Assembly: GCA_910577095.1 (NCBI GenBank)
Contig: CAJTLY010000015.1
Span: 1 to 46,598, forward strand
Direction: 5' to 3'
Length of the DNA: 46,598 nt
DNA from: an uncultured Alphaproteobacteria bacterium
GTDB taxonomy: Bacteria; Pseudomonadota; Alphaproteobacteria; RF32; CAG-239
Part shown: positions 17,739 to 25,100 of the stretch, in pieces
Layout of the letters: each line of letters begins with the position of its first letter
Position numbering within the stretch: the first letter of the stretch is position 1
Translations under genes and position numbers: made by a program
The notes under the pieces: generated by a model
Database searches by the model: none
What the model was told of the DNA's origin: nothing
Seen by the model: only the letters and a program-made list of their open reading frames with translations

Positions 17739-17998
17739 AACAAATGATCGCTGGTATAGTAAAACAGGGGACATGGCCAGGAAGCTTGCCTGCGTGGGGT
17801 CTGAGAAGAGTTTGGCTTGAACCGAATCAAAATACGGAAACGTATGGAAGATCCGGCTTTTCAATTCACGGGGGTTTTAGCAAAGGTTCGGCCGGCTGCA
17901 TTGACATACCTTGGCAAACGAGTAAATTAAAAAACTTACTGGATCAATATGGTAAAGATATTGAACTAAAGGTACATTACCCTAAGAAATGCTGGTAA
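17735..17998 (+). pseudogene. Truncated L,D-transpeptidase (Tlde1/DUF2778-type) catalytic core
   Basis: Starting from a TTG (or ATG at 17744), the 87-residue frame aligns with residues about 160-230 of the intact gene at 19450. Shared elements are WGxxRVxLEPxQxTxTYGR, then IHG (His45) and GSAGC (Cys55), with the His-Cys spacing of 10 preserved. That is the HxxG...SxGC active site of L,D-transpeptidases. The N-terminal two-thirds of the intact protein, including the strand with PAMAG and the GPTPEGTY segment, is missing. I find no remnant of it upstream, where the small membrane gene lies. It is either a remnant after deletion or an orphan toxin module able to recombine with a full-length N-terminus. 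Two membrane genes with coupled starts follow it. Confidence 0.7.
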
Positions 17999-18074
17999 CA
18001 TATCTATTACAATATTCATTGAACAAATATTATTCTTATATTATGATATGTATTATTGATTTGATGGTTCTGAT

Positions 18075-18593
18075 ATGTTTCATAAAAATACGCTTCTTCT
18101 TACAAAATGGTTCAAAAGGTCGGGATATTTCATTCTGCATCTTCTTCTTACTGCCGTTTTCATCGTCGGATGGTTGAGTTTTTTTAGTATAATTTGTGTT
18201 TTCTTCGGCGAAACAGTAAACGGCCACTTCAATGAACTGCCCCACTATCACAATAATTTTTATTTCAAAGCCATTGTCCGTTTATCATACGCTTTTGCTT
18301 TGATTTGGATTTTTATCGATCTTGCTGCAGATTTTTTTCAACAACCGGCAATACTTACAAAGAAAATTGCTGTGCTTGGTTATTCCATACTGGCGGCAGC
18401 CTTTGTCTTGGCGGCAGAATTGAGTGTCATCTTTTGGCAAGAGCAGTTGGCGCCGCTTTCATATCATCCTTATGCCTTTTGGCATCCCGCTGCCGTCAGC
18501 CAAAATACAGATTCGCATGATATTGCAAGAACACAATACCGTCACTGCGGATATCTGCCTTATTTAACTGAAGACGAAAGGAGTTCCCGATGA
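18075..18593 (+). CDS. Putative immunity-type membrane protein, three spans
   Basis: The 172-residue product has hydrophobic segments at about 16-44, 64-86 and 96-120. It has GW in the first segment and YAFWHPA after the third, followed by a hydrophilic tail of about 35 residues. GW in helix 1 and (A)FW after helix 3 recur in the other small membrane genes to 23628. The gene ends as ATGA with the start of the next one, so the two are co-translated. It follows the truncated L,D-transpeptidase module. No clear ribosome binding site precedes the chosen ATG. Immunity is inferred from context only. Confidence 0.6.
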   Translation: MFHKNTLLLTKWFKRSGYFILHLLLTAVFIVGWLSFFSIICVFFGETVNGHFNELPHYHNNFYFKAIVRLSYAFALIWIFIDLAADFFQQPAILTKKIAVLGYSILAAAFVLAAELSVIFWQEQLAPLSYHPYAFWHPAAVSQNTDSHDIARTQYRHCGYLPYLTEDERSSR

Positions 18594-19054
18594 CTTCAAC
18601 GGACAGACATTTTTCAACGGCGAACTTATTTCTAAACACGGTTTTTATTTACGGATGGGCAACGATTCTAAGCGCAGCGTTTCTGATTGTGAAAAATACG
18701 ATTATCCCGGGACAATTTTCTCCCGTACCCTCATATCCCGCTAACATTTACCTTTATTCAGTCTCTAATTTGCTGACAGATTTTATGGCTATTTTTCTTT
18801 TATTTTACTGGAGCAAAAAATTTTTTAATCCCGTAGCCACATCGGTTTTGAAGGTTAAAATTATTGCCTGCACTGCTTTGTTCGGTTGCCTTTTCGCTTT
18901 AATTGCGGTCCCGCATTATCAAGTTTCACCGGAGACAAACCAAACTCTTGCATTTTGGCACCGCAATTATAATGAAAAAATCTCAACTTCATCCACTTGG
19001 AAAATGGTTGGAGAATGTCAAAAACTTTATCGCAATCAAATCAGCGAACAGTAA
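18590..19054 (+). CDS. Putative immunity-type membrane protein
   Basis: The 154-residue product has three hydrophobic segments (about 12-35, 56-78 and 90-110). It carries the family signs GWATI in helix 1, IIPG and YPANIYLY before helix 2, and TLAFWHRN after helix 3. The start has AAAGGAG 5 nt upstream and overlaps the preceding stop by 4 bp. The IIPG...NIY and AFW motifs are the same as in the 20500-22495 genes, which supports one superfamily although overall identity is low. Confidence 0.65.
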   Translation: MTSTDRHFSTANLFLNTVFIYGWATILSAAFLIVKNTIIPGQFSPVPSYPANIYLYSVSNLLTDFMAIFLLFYWSKKFFNPVATSVLKVKIIACTALFGCLFALIAVPHYQVSPETNQTLAFWHRNYNEKISTSSTWKMVGECQKLYRNQISEQ

Positions 19055-19124
19055 CAAAGTACTTTTCTCAGGCATTTACCCCTTACTCCTTTGCAAAGTT
19101 ATCCACAATCTTTGCGAGATTCTG

Positions 19125-19153
19125 TTGATTTTTTCGTCTGTTTGTGATATAGG
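19125..19153 (+). promoter_or_regulatory. Sigma70-like promoter of toxin leader
   Basis: TTGATT (19125-19130), a 17-bp spacer and TATAGG (19148-19153) would start a transcript near 19160. That transcript must cross four terminator-like hairpins before the gene at 19450. A small AATACGG...CCGTATT hairpin (19164-19185) comes first. Confidence 0.55.
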
Positions 19154-19191
19154 TTATTTCCATAATACGGGATTTTGTCCGTATTGATGAC

Positions 19192-19217
19192 AAAGGCGGT
19201 GATTCCCGCCTTTTTTT
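19192..19217 (+). terminator. Leader terminator 1
   Basis: AAAGGCGG (19192-19199) pairs with CCGCCTTT (19206-19213) and the T-run extends to 19217. A short GTGCTC...GAGCAC hairpin with four T follows at 19218-19236. Confidence 0.75.
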
Positions 19218-19278
19218 GTGCTCCAGGAGCACTTTTCGACCCCGCGCACAAGCCGCGGTTAAACGGAAAATAATGATC

Positions 19279-19305
19279 AACACCGCAAGACGCCGGTGTT
19301 TTTTT
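19279..19305 (+). terminator. Leader terminator 2
   Basis: AACACCG (19279-19285) pairs with CGGTGTT (19294-19300), ending in seven T. Confidence 0.75.
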
Positions 19306-19307
19306 GT

Positions 19308-19343
19308 ATCCGTCTGTTGTTTGAGGCAGCAGACGGATTTTTT
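19308..19343 (+). terminator. Leader terminator 3
   Basis: ATCCGTCTG (19308-19316) pairs perfectly with CAGACGGAT (19330-19338), followed by a T-run. Confidence 0.75.
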
Positions 19344-19394
19344 CGTATCCGGCTGGGACGAAAATCTCCGCCGAAAAACGAAAGCACCCAACCG

Positions 19395-19420
19395 GCGCCG
19401 GATTGTTCCGGCGCTTTTTT
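19395..19420 (+). terminator. Leader terminator 4
   Basis: GCGCCGG (19395-19401) pairs with CCGGCGC (19408-19414), followed by six T. It ends 29 bp before the start codon of the L,D-transpeptidase gene. Confidence 0.8.
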
Positions 19421-19449
19421 GATTCAACTTTAATAACAAGGAAAATAAA

Positions 19450-20148
19450 ATGAGTATATATGATGACGATGACGAAGGATTCGGCACGCCTTATCCCGCT
19501 GCCCGGGCCAAAAGACGCCAAGCCTCGCCGCTGCCGCGTAAAAACATGACAACACGCGAAATTCTTGAATATTGCCTCGACGGTTATAACGAGGATATGG
19601 AACCCGTGCGCCCCCGCTTTCGGCAGACAGCGATTCCCGATCCCGAATTGGAATTCGACGGACAGGATCTGTATGTAAAGAGAAACAATGTCGTTCAAAA
19701 TTCATGGCCGGCGATGGCAGGTCAACCCGGCTACCAAAACCGAGCCAGCATGTCAACTTCTGATCTGGGACCAACTCCGGAAGGAACATATTCGGTTGAT
19801 CCGGATGAATTACAAAAAACGCTGCTTTGGCCGGAACGACTTCAACAGTTTATGAATAATCCGATTTCATCATGGAGAGATATTACTTACCCCTTTTACC
19901 CTACAGGAAAAGACAGCTGGCTGCGAGAACCCGAAAAATGGGGAAGTCATCGCGTTCCGTTAGAACCGGATCAAGATACCAACACTTACGGACGTCACAG
20001 CATGTATATACATGGCAGTGATGAATTGGGATCAAATGGGTGCATCGACGTGGGCCCCAACATGGAGCATCTTGTTCCTTATATCAAAAGCAGCCGCTCA
20101 CCGGTAAAAGTGCGGGTAAGATATAAAGACGAAGACTTCGAAAGATAG
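19450..20148 (+). CDS. Tlde1/DUF2778-type L,D-transpeptidase, putative exported toxin
   Basis: The 232-residue product has no signal peptide. Its N-terminus is acidic then basic and disordered (1-65). A beta domain follows with LYVKRNNVVQNSWPAMAG (74-91), GPTPEGTYSV (107-116) and the catalytic region YIHGSDELGSNGCIDVG (186-202), with His188 and Cys198. This ErfK/YkuD-like arrangement, with short strands PAMAG and TPEG, is that of DUF2778 proteins. Their studied member Tlde1 is a type VI secretion effector that attacks peptidoglycan peptides in the target periplasm. Missing Sec signal, a truncated second copy upstream and a following run of small membrane genes fit an antibacterial effector. 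A housekeeping periplasmic transpeptidase would need a signal peptide. AAGGA lies 8 nt upstream. No secretion-system genes are in the window. Confidence 0.75.
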   Translation: MSIYDDDDEGFGTPYPAARAKRRQASPLPRKNMTTREILEYCLDGYNEDMEPVRPRFRQTAIPDPELEFDGQDLYVKRNNVVQNSWPAMAGQPGYQNRASMSTSDLGPTPEGTYSVDPDELQKTLLWPERLQQFMNNPISSWRDITYPFYPTGKDSWLREPEKWGSHRVPLEPDQDTNTYGRHSMYIHGSDELGSNGCIDVGPNMEHLVPYIKSSRSPVKVRVRYKDEDFER

Positions 20149-20499
20149 GCAAACAAAAAATTATTACAATAATTATTCTGTTTTATTAAAATTTTTATCA
20201 GAAAAATGTGATTTTAAATTTTTTTTTCAAATTATTTTTACCTTAAACAAAAAAACAGTTTATTTTTATAAATATTGGGTTATAATAAATGATGTTTTTA
20301 TAAATAGTTATACACAATTACAACTTTAGGTTGCAAAAAACTCCAGCTCCTCAACTTTCGATTGACAAGCATAAAATTTTATACTATATAGTTTGTATGT
20401 AAATACAAATGAAGAAGTTTTTGCGATTCCAGAAAGAACAAATTACGAACAAAACATTTCTTCTAAAGTAATCTTAATCATCATTGAGGTTCAAAAAAA
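20149..20499 (+). promoter_or_regulatory. AT-rich promoter block A with paired operators
   Basis: This gene-free stretch holds two 13-bp sites, CAACTTTAGGTTG (20321-20333) and CAACTTTCGATTG (20352-20364), starting 31 bp apart. The second overlaps TTGACA (20362-20367), which is followed by a 17-bp spacer and TATATA (20385-20390). The sites are imperfect palindromes (CAAYYT-n-ARRTTG). The block from about 20225 is a diverged duplicate of the one at 22590-22765, with the same site and promoter spacing. A weak GAGG lies 10 nt before the ATG at 20500. Confidence 0.7.
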
Positions 20500-20922
20500 A
20501 TGAAACAGCAGATTGCAACTTATTTTAGAGAATATCGAGAAAACTTCAGACAAAAACCGTTCCAAGCCTCCATTGTCCTGATATTGCAAATCCTATTTCT
20601 GCTTGGCTGGGGATTGTTCTATTACATTCTCATCGGTCAATATATCAAATATATTATCCCCGGAAAAATCGAGTCCAAAACACCGATATATCCCGAATCG
20701 ATTTTTTTTATTTTTATTAGCATTCTATATTCTTATTGCTTTTACAAATTTTTTAAGATCATGTTTTCTAACCGTTACTCTACGAGAGCTAAAATAGGGG
20801 TATTTTTAGCTTCCGTTAGCTTCTCGATATTAGCCTATCCGCTCCACATTGGCATTCACAGTCTGTTTTCTTTTTTACCTGATACCAACACCGCCTTTTG
20901 GTGCTGGTCCTGCGGCAACTGA
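20500..20922 (+). CDS. Putative immunity-type membrane protein, copy A
   Basis: The 140-residue product starts with a basic amphipathic stretch of about 22 residues. Membrane helices follow at about 24-50 (with LLGWGLFYY), 67-88 and 98-118, with IIPG plus an IYPESIFF segment between the first two, and a C-terminus TAFWCWSCGN. It shares almost all of its first 40 residues with copies B and C and its last 8 residues with B. It is the first gene behind promoter block A and starts 351 bp after the transpeptidase stop. The role is inferred from position next to the putative toxin; no known family is recognised. Confidence 0.7.
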   Translation: MKQQIATYFREYRENFRQKPFQASIVLILQILFLLGWGLFYYILIGQYIKYIIPGKIESKTPIYPESIFFIFISILYSYCFYKFFKIMFSNRYSTRAKIGVFLASVSFSILAYPLHIGIHSLFSFLPDTNTAFWCWSCGN

Positions 20923-20954
20923 TCACTTTTTGGCAACTTTTGGAGAAATGACTT

Positions 20955-21377
20955 ATGAAACAGCAAATTGCAACTTATTTTAGAGAATATCGGGAAAATT
21001 TCAGACAAAAACCGTTCCAAACCGCCGCCGTCCTGATAATGCAAATCCTATTCCTGCTCGGCTGGGGATTGTTCTTTTACTATCTTTCCTTACAGTATAT
21101 TCGATATATCATCCCCGGAATATCTGAACCAAAAGGCAATATTTATGTTGAAACTATAAATGGTGTTTTGCAGCTTATTATTTTTAGCTATGTTGTCGTC
21201 AAACTTTGGCCGCTGATGTTTGATAACAACCAAAAACTCCGCTGGAGATTTACAGCTTTGCTGATATCTTTTCTAATGGCAGTTGCATTTTTGGCCGATA
21301 TTTTTGATGTTCAAAATTTTCTATCCCATACGCCTATTGTTCGGAACGCATTTTGGTGCTGGTCCTGCGGCAACTGA
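20955..21377 (+). CDS. Putative immunity-type membrane protein, copy B (divergent core)
   Basis: The 140-residue product has the N-terminal 42 residues of copy C and the FWCWSCGN ending of copy A. Its core from about residue 70 to 130 (VVVKLWPLMFDNNQKLRW and following) differs strongly from the CFYK..KI.F core shared by A, C and the gene at 22076. The same IIPG and FW motifs and three predicted helices are kept. GGAG lies 9 nt before the start. The mosaic structure points to recombination or diversifying selection on the core. Confidence 0.7.
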   Translation: MKQQIATYFREYRENFRQKPFQTAAVLIMQILFLLGWGLFFYYLSLQYIRYIIPGISEPKGNIYVETINGVLQLIIFSYVVVKLWPLMFDNNQKLRWRFTALLISFLMAVAFLADIFDVQNFLSHTPIVRNAFWCWSCGN

Positions 21378-21409
21378 TCACTTTTTTGCAACTTTTGGAG
21401 AAATGACTT

Positions 21410-21820
21410 ATGAAACAGCAGATTGCAACTTATTTTAGAGAATATCGGGAAAACTTCAGACAAAAACCGTTCCAAACCGCCGCCGTCCTGATATTGCAAA
21501 TCCTATTTCTGCTCGGCTGGGGATTATTCTTTTACTATCTATACAGGTTATATGCTTCGTTTATTATCCCGGGAAGAACCGAACCTAAAGGCAATATCTA
21601 TACAGATACTTTATACGCCCTTATTTTGATAACAGTTTATCCTTACTGTTTTTACAAATTATCAAAAATTTTATTTGCCGTTCAAGCCAGCTTCAAATTA
21701 AAGCTTTTGGGAATATTCGCTGCAGTTATATGTGCTTTAATGGTACCGGTTTTATTCATCTCTATACGATCTCTGTTCTCTTTTTTACCGGATACCACTA
21801 TCGCTTTTTGGGCAAAATGA
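21410..21820 (+). CDS. Putative immunity-type membrane protein, copy C
   Basis: The 136-residue product has an N-terminal 42 residues nearly identical to B, an IIPG motif, GNIYTDTLY, CFYKLSKILF before the third helix and a shorter ending TTIAFWAK. The core resembles copy A (SLFSFLPDT). The start is preceded by the same GGAG spacer as copy B. It is third and last of the tandem set. Confidence 0.7.
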   Translation: MKQQIATYFREYRENFRQKPFQTAAVLILQILFLLGWGLFFYYLYRLYASFIIPGRTEPKGNIYTDTLYALILITVYPYCFYKLSKILFAVQASFKLKLLGIFAAVICALMVPVLFISIRSLFSFLPDTTIAFWAK

Positions 21821-22075
21821 TTCAGGCAAAACATCATCGACAGGCATCGCCACAAATAAAATTTGTTTTCCGGCGTTCATCTTGTAATCGGCAATAAAAG
21901 GAATAAATGAGCAATGTTAAGCGCCTGCTAATGAAAAAGGCGTGATGAAAACGGTATTCCGTCGCCAAGCAGCGAGAACAACTTATCCCAACAGACGGTT
22001 CTGTTTGCAAAAGACGGACAATAACCTGTCCCGGCCTATCGTTTTCGAACTTTGTCTCAGTCGAAAGGTGTTACC

Positions 22076-22495
22076 ATGAAACAGAAAATTTGTTCTTACT
22101 GCCAAAAATATCTCGATAATTTTAGAAAAAAGCCTCTCAAAGCTGCAATCATACTGCTGATGCAAATCCTTTTTCTGTTGGGCTGGGGCCTTTTCTATTT
22201 CTTTCTCTACCGAATGTATACCGTCATTGTCATCCCCGGACAAACGCTGCCGGTAGAGAACATTTATGCCGAAACTTTTTTCACTTTGTTGGTCACTATT
22301 GTTTTCTCCTATTGTTTTTACAGATTTTTCAAAATTCTGTTTTCCAACCGTCGCAGCCTGCAATCCAAAATCTCCGTAATGCTGGGATCGGTTATTTGCG
22401 CTTTTGTTTTGCTGGCATTGTGGAACAGTGTGCGTGCCCTGCCGATGTTCAGTCAGGATGTCGACCGTGCTTTCTGGGCACAAAACGACATCTGA
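22076..22495 (+). CDS. Putative immunity-type membrane protein, diverged copy D
   Basis: The 139-residue product begins MKQKICSYCQKYLDNFRKKP, clearly related to the MKQQIATYFREYRENFRQKP of copies A-C, and keeps LLGWGLFYFF, VIPG, ENIYAETFF, CFYRFFKILFSN and DRAFWAQ. I use the ATG at 22076, with AAAGG 8 nt upstream, rather than an in-frame ATG 24 nt earlier. The 255-bp gap before it carries no gene I can support. A weak hairpin with T-run follows at 22577-22601. Confidence 0.7.
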   Translation: MKQKICSYCQKYLDNFRKKPLKAAIILLMQILFLLGWGLFYFFLYRMYTVIVIPGQTLPVENIYAETFFTLLVTIVFSYCFYRFFKILFSNRRSLQSKISVMLGSVICAFVLLALWNSVRALPMFSQDVDRAFWAQNDI

Positions 22496-22576
22496 AAAGC
22501 CGGCTTTTACCGAGTCGGGAATCGGATTCCCCTTAAAACGTCAAAATACGTCATTTTTTGGCTTGTTTCAGAGCCT

Positions 22577-22601
22577 AATAACAGAAAAAAAGTTATTTTT
22601 T
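22577..22601 (+). terminator. Weak terminator-like hairpin
   Basis: AATAAC (22577-22582) pairs with GTTATT (22592-22597), followed by T. The stem is short and AT-rich. Confidence 0.4.
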
Positions 22602-22765
22602 GAGATAAAAGCACAAAAAAATATTTATTTTTAAATTTATATCAATATAATAAATTATGTTTTTATAGCCTGTTAGCAGCCATTTCAACCTTAGGTTGTA
22701 ACAATCACCCCTATTTCAACTTAAGATTGACATCTTTTTCGGTTTATATTATATCTTTTGATATC
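22590..22765 (+). promoter_or_regulatory. Promoter block B, duplicate of block A
   Basis: CAACCTTAGGTTG (22686-22698) and CAACTTAAGATTG (22717-22729) start 31 bp apart, and the second overlaps TTGACA (22727-22732). A 17-bp spacer leads to TATATC (22750-22755). Spacing of operators and promoter is identical to block A, and the AT-rich upstream sequence is also similar. It drives the genes at 22794 and 23299. Confidence 0.7.
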
Positions 22766-22793
22766 AAACGCTTTACATATCAAGGGGTATCTT

Positions 22794-23270
22794 ATGACCG
22801 CCAACAAAACAAAATACGAACAATTTATTGCTTTTTTTACCGAAGACGATGACATTCGTTTTCCGGCTTGGATATTCGGCATCTATAATATGTTGTTAAA
22901 TCTGGCATTTATTGCTTTATGGCTGTTGTTTTTCGGCTATCTGTTCAAACAGATTGACGGCGCTTATGTCGGCGTTTTTCGCAGCGCCGCCTCTTACGGC
23001 AGAAATATTTACATCTATATGCTGGTTCACTACCTGATTTTAATCATTTATACTTGGGCAGCTTATCGATTCTACAGGCAATATTTCCTGATGCCGCGTC
23101 ACTTGGGCAAGAAGACCCTGATCCTCCTGCTGTCGGCGGTTATGTGCCTGATTGCGTGGCATTTGGCCTACTTTGACGCCAAGGTGGTCAATCAGAAACC
23201 GGACTGGGAAGTCACTTCATCTTTCTGGTACGATTATTACATCGCTCAACGATACGGCTTGCCGCGCTGA
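22794..23270 (+). CDS. Putative immunity-type membrane protein behind promoter B
   Basis: The 158-residue product has three hydrophobic segments (about 28-50, 70-90 and 103-120). It keeps ALWLLFFGYLF in helix 1, YGRNIYIYML before helix 2 and TSSFWYDYY near the C-terminus, the same order of motifs as the 20500-22495 genes although sequence identity is low. The ATG at 22794 is chosen because AAGGGG lies 8 nt upstream. It is followed after 28 bp by another small membrane gene. Confidence 0.65.
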   Translation: MTANKTKYEQFIAFFTEDDDIRFPAWIFGIYNMLLNLAFIALWLLFFGYLFKQIDGAYVGVFRSAASYGRNIYIYMLVHYLILIIYTWAAYRFYRQYFLMPRHLGKKTLILLLSAVMCLIAWHLAYFDAKVVNQKPDWEVTSSFWYDYYIAQRYGLPR

Positions 23271-23298
23271 AACATTTTCCAAACCACGGAGTTTTACT

Positions 23299-23628
23299 AT
23301 GAATCGTCAATTTGTTTCCAACATCGTCAATTTTCTGTTCGCGTTCGGCTGGCTGATTTTTCTCTCCACTTTCGCTTTTGAAATTTTCAATTCTTTTTTC
23401 AGCCGTCCGGTATATTTCATCACCGATCCGCAAATTCTTTATACCCGCCGGCTGGTTTATTTTGCAATTGTCGCGGTTTACGGCAGTTTGTTTGCCGTCT
23501 TTTATCGCGACTTTTTCATCAGAAAACTTTCGCTCGGTCCCCGCCTGCTTCGACTCGGGATTTCATTGGTCCTGTGGTTGGGGTGCTGGTATTGTATTCA
23601 CAACTATTTCAAGTTTTACTGGTATTAG
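23299..23628 (+). CDS. Small membrane protein, last of the array
   Basis: The 109-residue product has three hydrophobic segments (about 5-30, 50-68 and 82-100), FGWLIFLS in helix 1 and a C-terminal KFYWY in place of AFW. The ATG at 23299 has GGAG 8 nt upstream. It is the shortest and most diverged member and is the last gene before the terminator shared with serS. Confidence 0.6.
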   Translation: MNRQFVSNIVNFLFAFGWLIFLSTFAFEIFNSFFSRPVYFITDPQILYTRRLVYFAIVAVYGSLFAVFYRDFFIRKLSLGPRLLRLGISLVLWLGCWYCIHNYFKFYWY

Positions 23629-23685
23629 CGCCGCTGACAAAACAGACCCGCACAGCTTGTCGATACCCATTGTCGCCAGATTGCA

Positions 23686-23711
23686 AAAATCCCCGGAAAA
23701 CCGGGGATTTT
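23686..23711. terminator. Bidirectional terminator between array and serS
   Basis: AAAATCCCCGG (23686-23696) pairs with CCGGGGATTTT (23701-23711). Confidence 0.85.
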
Positions 23712-23725
23712 GTTTTAAGCATCCA

Positions 23726-25003
23726 TTATTTTTTGCCGCCGATGGATGTTTTTCCCATCATATAAGGCTGCAGTTTGACCGGAATACGGATTGAACCGTC
23801 CGCCTGCTGGTGGTTTTCCAGAAACGGTACCAGCGCCCGCGGCGTCGCAATGCCGGTGTTATTGAGCGTATGAACAAACTTGACCTTGCCGTCGGCATTG
23901 TCGCGATAACGCAAGTTGGTCCGCCGGGCCTGCCAGTCGGTGATGTTGGAACAACTGTGGGTTTCGCGATAACAGTTTTGCGTCGGCACCCAGGCTTCGA
24001 GATCATACTGGCGGTATTTCGGTGCCCCCATGTCGCCGGTACAAACTTCCAGCACCTGATAAGGCAATTCCAGATCCTGCAAGACTTCTTCCGAAATCTG
24101 CAACAGCTTCTGATGCCATTTCTCGCTTTCTTCAACATCGTTTTTGCAGATGACAAACTGCTCGGTCTTCATAAACTGGTGAACCCGGGTCAGACCGCGG
24201 GTGTCTTTGCCGGCCGCACCGGCTTCGCGACGAAAACAGGGAGAAAATCCGGCATAAAGAACCGGCAGTTCGTTTTCGGGAATAATTTCATCGGCTCGCA
24301 GCGAATTTAAAATCAGCTCTGCGGTGCCGGACAGATAAATGTCATCTTCGGGCATATAATAGATTTCGTCACGGGCAAACGGCAGATAACCTTGACCGTA
24401 CAGCGGCTTTTCTTTCGAGATCGACGGCACCGTAATCACGCGGAAGCCGTTTGCCGCCAGCTTGTCCATTACCATCAGGTGAATTGCCAGTTCCAGACGT
24501 GCCAGCTCGCCGGTAATCGCATAAGTGCGCGATCCGCAGACTTTGGCAATCCGTTCGCCTTCGCTCCAGCCGTTCAGTTCCATCAGTTCGACATGGTCGC
24601 GCGGCGTAAAATCAAACTGAGTCGGTTCGCCCACTTTGCGCCGTACCACATTTTCGCTGTCATCAACACCGACCGGACTTTCGGGACTCGGCAGGTTGGG
24701 CATCCGCCACATGATATCATCAAATTTTGCCTGTTCGGCCGCCAGTTTTTCCTGTTCGGCTTTCAATTCTTCACCAAGCGCCTTACTTTTTGCAATAATT
24801 GCCGGACGTTCTTCCGCCGAGGCCGATTTGATCGAATTGCTCAGCCGGTTTTTTTCTTCGGCCAGCGCCTGAGAGGAAGTTTTGAGCTTATTAATATCCA
24901 AATGCAGGGAAACCAAGGCGGGAATATCGACTTTTAAGCCTTTTTTGGCAATGCCTTCTTCCACCAGCTTCTGATTCTCGACAATAAATTTTATATCCAG
25001 CAT
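23726..25003 (-). CDS. serS: Seryl-tRNA synthetase
   Basis: This enzyme charges tRNA-Ser. The 425-residue product has the N-terminal coiled-coil arm that binds the long variable arm of the tRNA (about 25-105). Its class II core has motif 2 (SPCFRREAGAAGKDTRGLTR and HQFMKTEQ) and motif 3 (NNTGIATPRALVPFLE). The ATG at 25003 gives the usual MLDIKFI start with AAGGA 9 nt upstream; an in-frame ATG at 25009 is also possible. It is divergent from trpS. Confidence 0.97.
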   Translation of the reverse strand: MLDIKFIVENQKLVEEGIAKKGLKVDIPALVSLHLDINKLKTSSQALAEEKNRLSNSIKSASAEERPAIIAKSKALGEELKAEQEKLAAEQAKFDDIMWRMPNLPSPESPVGVDDSENVVRRKVGEPTQFDFTPRDHVELMELNGWSEGERIAKVCGSRTYAITGELARLELAIHLMVMDKLAANGFRVITVPSISKEKPLYGQGYLPFARDEIYYMPEDDIYLSGTAELILNSLRADEIIPENELPVLYAGFSPCFRREAGAAGKDTRGLTRVHQFMKTEQFVICKNDVEESEKWHQKLLQISEEVLQDLELPYQVLEVCTGDMGAPKYRQYDLEAWVPTQNCYRETHSCSNITDWQARRTNLRYRDNADGKVKFVHTLNNTGIATPRALVPFLENHQQADGSIRIPVKLQPYMMGKTSIGGKK

Positions 25004-25100
25004 TATCATATGTCCTTAGTTTTTTAATTGATTTATAAACGCAAACAGAGTATCAATTTTATAAATAATTACAATAAAAATTTACAAGGACGGACAAGAA

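Larger units (their letters stand above)
20500..21409 (+). repeat. 455-bp tandem duplication units with conserved ends
   Basis: Starts of copies A, B and C are exactly 455 bp apart (20500, 20955, 21410). The first about 125 nt of all three are nearly identical. The 32-nt intergenic spacers (20923-20954 and 21378-21409) differ at one base. The last about 30 coding nt of A and B are identical. The middle of B is unrelated at nucleotide level to A and C. Confidence 0.85.

Noticed and set aside
19216..19422. 68-codon and shorter frames inside the toxin leader
   Set aside because: They cross three or four terminator hairpins and give Arg/Cys-rich products with no family, so a leader RNA is the better reading, although a regulatory peptide cannot be excluded.
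20500..21820. Possible CRISPR or phage-tail repeat array
   Set aside because: The repeat unit is 455 bp and coding, with no short repeats or spacers and no cas genes.
21821..22075. Possible extra gene between copies C and D of the membrane array
   Set aside because: No open frame with start, ribosome binding site and hydrophobic segments; at most a remnant.
17379..23628. Type VI secretion or Rhs cluster
   Set aside because: No Hcp, VgrG, PAAR, Rhs or tube/sheath gene is visible, so only the effector family suggests such delivery.
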